NCBI GenBank assembly: GCA_018304285.1
Contig: JAGVWL010000050.1
Location: 1-7,471 of the forward strand
Length of the DNA stretch: 7,471 nt
From: Microcaldota archaeon
GTDB taxonomy: Archaea; Micrarchaeota; Micrarchaeia; Norongarragalinales; Norongarragalinaceae
Direction of reading: 5' to 3'
The notes below the pieces were generated by a model. The model was not told the origin of the DNA and did not search any database. It worked only from the letters and a program-made list of their open reading frames with translations. Of the stretch, positions 6,050 to 7,471 are shown in pieces (position 1 is the first letter of the stretch; each line of letters begins with the position of its first letter). A program made the position numbers and the translations under genes.

Positions 6050-6519
6050 AGCCCGGTCCAACCGAACAACGCCTGGCCGAACCACAGTACAGCAATGGTC
6101 TTTATCGCGCGGCCGATTATTATGACTGCGAGAAACTTGCGCCAGTCCATGCTGAGCGTTCCTGCAACCAAAGGCATCAAATCGCCTATGAACGGAATCC
6201 ACGGGCTGGCGAGAAGAATCGGCCAACCCCACTTTTCAAACAGCTTTTCCGCCTTGCGCTCGCCCTTGGGGTCGCGCTTGACCAAAAACGTGTGAATTCC
6301 CTTCAGCCCGACGGCGTAGTTAATCAAAGCCGCCAGCGTGGAAGCGACGAGCGTGATTATGAAAATCGTTTCCGCGCTCCAAATCTTCAAGCCCAAAACC
6401 AAAATCGGTTCGGACGGGAAGGGCAAAAGCGAAGCCGAAAAGAACAACACGAGAAAAAGGCCGAACAAGCCGTACTGCTGCAAGAGCGTGACCGAGAGGG
6501 CAAGCAAGTCGATGGGCAT
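6046..6519 (-). CDS. VTT/DedA-like (SNARE-associated, YqaA-type) membrane protein
   Basis: 157 residues from ATG 6519. Hydrophobic helices are at about 17-31, 38-46, 50-70, 100-121 and 128-152. The motif LLPFPSEPIL (31-40) after the first helix and the re-entrant segment SPWIPFIGDLMPLVAGTL (105-122) match the VTT family, closest to YqaA-type proteins. VTT proteins are thought to move lipids or ions across membranes, with some DedA members acting as undecaprenyl-phosphate flippases. The substrate here is unknown, and archaea use a different polyprenyl carrier. AGTGAT (6532-6527) is 7 nt before ATG 6519, so I prefer that to the GTG at 6531. The gene follows the phosphorylase gene by 23 nt (11 nt from GTG), which suggests cotranscription. 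It converges on the Nudix gene with a 4-nt overlap of stops. Confidence 0.85.
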   Translation of the reverse strand: MPIDLLALSVTLLQQYGLFGLFLVLFFSASLLPFPSEPILVLGLKIWSAETIFIITLVASTLAALINYAVGLKGIHTFLVKRDPKGERKAEKLFEKWGWPILLASPWIPFIGDLMPLVAGTLSMDWRKFLAVIIIGRAIKTIAVLWFGQALFGWTGL

Positions 6520-6542
6520 GAGCACAATCACTGCAACGCGTT

Positions 6543-7241
6543 TTATTTACTTAATTCCGCCACGATTTTCGCCGCCTTGTGCGCCTGGGCTGCGGCTACG
6601 GCGGCGATTTCGGCTCCCGAAGGCGCGAACCGCTTGATTCCCGCAGCGTGGTTGGAAACGACCGCAATCGCCGCGTATTCCAAACCCAATTCGCGCGCGA
6701 GAGTGGCTTCTGGCGAAGTCGTCATTCCCACGAGGTTCGCGCCGAGCTTTGCGAAAGCCTTGATTTCCGCGGGCGTTTCAAGCCTCGGCCCGGCGGTTAC
6801 GGCAACAACGCCGCCTTTCTTCAAGCCGACTTTTGCTTTTCCCGCCGCGGCAAACGCCTTGTTTTGCAGGGTTTTGGAAAACGGCGGTGCCATCCAAGCG
6901 TGCTGGTTTATCGACTCCAGCTTGTCGAAGAAAGTTTGCGGCGCGCGAAAGTCGACGAAGTCTTCAAGCAAAACCAAATCGCCGATAGAGTATTTGGAAA
7001 TCGCGCCGCAAGCGCTGAAACCCAAAACCCCGCTTACGCCCAGTTTCTTGAATGCGGCGAAGTGGGCTTTGTTGTTGATTTTGTGCGGGGGAACGCCATG
7101 CGCAAATCCGTGGCGGGAAATAAAGGCGATTTTGTCGCCTTTGGTGAGAATCGCGTGGACTGGGCCGTATTCGGTTTTGATGGGCGCTTCGATGCCCTTG
7201 AAGAAATTTTCCAAGCCAGTTCCAGCAATGACTCCAAGCAT
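6543..7241 (-). CDS. MTA/purine nucleoside phosphorylase family, 6-oxopurine-type (possible methylthioinosine phosphorylase)
   Basis: 232 residues, shorter than typical MTA phosphorylases (about 250-280). Family motifs are clear: phosphate loop GTG (7-9), SRHGFAHGVPPHKIN (42-56), GPRLETPAEI (151-160) and GMTTSPEATLARELGLEYA (172-190). It cleaves a purine nucleoside with phosphate to free base and (methylthio)ribose-1-phosphate. Where true MTA phosphorylases carry TDYD, whose aspartates bind the 6-amino group of adenine, this protein has SNHA (196-199). Asn197 resembles the Asn of PNP and of bacterial methylthioinosine phosphorylase (NPAAG-type), which prefer 6-oxopurines. Methylthioinosine, inosine or guanosine is therefore a better guess than MTA. 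ATG 7241 is chosen although no clear Shine-Dalgarno is seen; the gene starts 21 nt after the metK stop. The adjacent metK supports a methylthio-salvage role. Confidence 0.9.
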   Translation of the reverse strand: MLGVIAGTGLENFFKGIEAPIKTEYGPVHAILTKGDKIAFISRHGFAHGVPPHKINNKAHFAAFKKLGVSGVLGFSACGAISKYSIGDLVLLEDFVDFRAPQTFFDKLESINQHAWMAPPFSKTLQNKAFAAAGKAKVGLKKGGVVAVTAGPRLETPAEIKAFAKLGANLVGMTTSPEATLARELGLEYAAIAVVSNHAAGIKRFAPSGAEIAAVAAAQAHKAAKIVAELSK

Positions 7242-7262
7242 GAGACCAGTAGAATTTTACAG

Positions 7263-7471
7263 TTAAAATAGCTTCTTCAGCTCTTCAACCTTGTCGGTCT
7301 TCTCCCAAGTAAAGTCTGGATCATTACGTCCAAAATGACCGTAAGCCGCAGTCTTCTTGTAAATCGGCCGGAGCAAATCCAAATGCTTGATGATGTCCGC
7401 AGGCTTTAGCGGGAATGTTTTCTCGATCGCTTCCGCCAGTTTCTCGTCGCTCACCTTGCCCGTGCCGAAAG
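7263..7471 (-). CDS. metK: S-adenosylmethionine synthetase, bacterial type, C-terminal end (runs off right edge)
   Basis: Only the last 69 codons are visible; the start lies beyond the window. The fragment reads FGTGKVSDEKL, then KPADIIKHLDLLRPIYKKTA, AYGHFGRNDPDFTWEKTDK and a short Lys/Leu tail ending in TAA. FGTGK, RPIY and AYGHFGR followed by FTWEKTDK are hallmarks of the C-terminal domain of bacterial/eukaryotic-type methionine adenosyltransferase (PF02773), not of the divergent archaeal MAT family (PF01941). The enzyme joins methionine and ATP into S-adenosylmethionine, releasing phosphate and diphosphate. The intact frame and proper end suggest a functional gene. It is followed 21 nt later by the phosphorylase gene and very likely shares its transcript. 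In an archaeon this form implies ancient or recent acquisition from bacteria. Confidence 0.95.
   Translation of the reverse strand, partial: FGTGKVSDEKLAEAIEKTFPLKPADIIKHLDLLRPIYKKTAAYGHFGRNDPDFTWEKTDKVEELKKLF

Noticed and set aside
6292..7266. Long plus-strand reading frame (324 codons) opposite the phosphorylase and VTT genes
   Set aside because: It lies antisense to two well-supported genes and its translation shows no recognisable domain or membrane pattern. It is a by-product of their codon bias.
1..7471. CRISPR arrays, insertion sequences, long direct repeats
   Set aside because: No spaced repeats, transposase-like frames or terminal inverted repeats were found by eye.

Overview
The window looks like chromosomal DNA from an archaeon. 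It encodes an archaeal flap endonuclease (FEN1) with all seven metal-binding acidic residues and a C-terminal PCNA-binding motif, and an archaeal multiprotein bridging factor (zinc ribbon plus HTH). Upstream regions show TATA-like boxes about 25-30 nt before the inferred transcript starts, and most ribosome binding sites have a GGTG core. Balanced base composition, tight packing, an archaeal lipoprotein and a bacterial-type methionine adenosyltransferase would fit a small-genome DPANN lineage such as Diapherotrites or Micrarchaeota, but that placement is inference.

Layout. (1) 1-1043, minus: the N-terminal 347 codons of a secreted lipoprotein with an archaeal/bacterial beta-propeller domain (PF09826-like), interrupted by a ten-cysteine insert. 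It has its own TATA box and Shine-Dalgarno site and runs off the left edge. (2) 1195-4358, minus: a compact five-gene unit transcribed leftward, in the order aMBF1 regulator, two-PDZ site-2 protease, HD-domain phosphohydrolase, HPF/RaiA-like putative ribosome-binding protein, and a small two-helix membrane protein. Gaps are only -4 to 30 nt. (3) 4359-4462: a divergent promoter region in which one AT-rich element can serve as the TATA box in both directions. (4) 4463-6049, plus: fen1 followed 12 nt later by an ADP-ribose-pyrophosphatase-like Nudix hydrolase. (5) 6046-7471, minus: the end of a metK-type gene, an MTA-phosphorylase-family enzyme with 6-oxopurine-type specificity residues, and a VTT/DedA-like membrane protein. 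This unit converges on the Nudix gene with a 4-bp overlap of stop codons.

How the genes fit together. MetK makes S-adenosylmethionine, and the adjacent phosphorylase would act on the methylthio-nucleoside by-product of SAM use, so those two form a plausible SAM/methylthio-salvage pair. FEN1 and the Nudix enzyme combine replication/repair with nucleotide housecleaning. The five-gene unit pairs a transcription cofactor, an intramembrane protease, a nucleotide-type HD hydrolase and a ribosome-hibernation-like protein. That combination suggests, but does not prove, a stress or growth-arrest role. I saw no mobile elements, CRISPR arrays, tRNAs or rRNAs. The most interesting points are the unannotated-looking S30AE-like protein and its operon, the VWC-like cysteine-rich insert in the propeller lipoprotein, and the bacterial-type MetK next to a 6-oxopurine-type phosphorylase.
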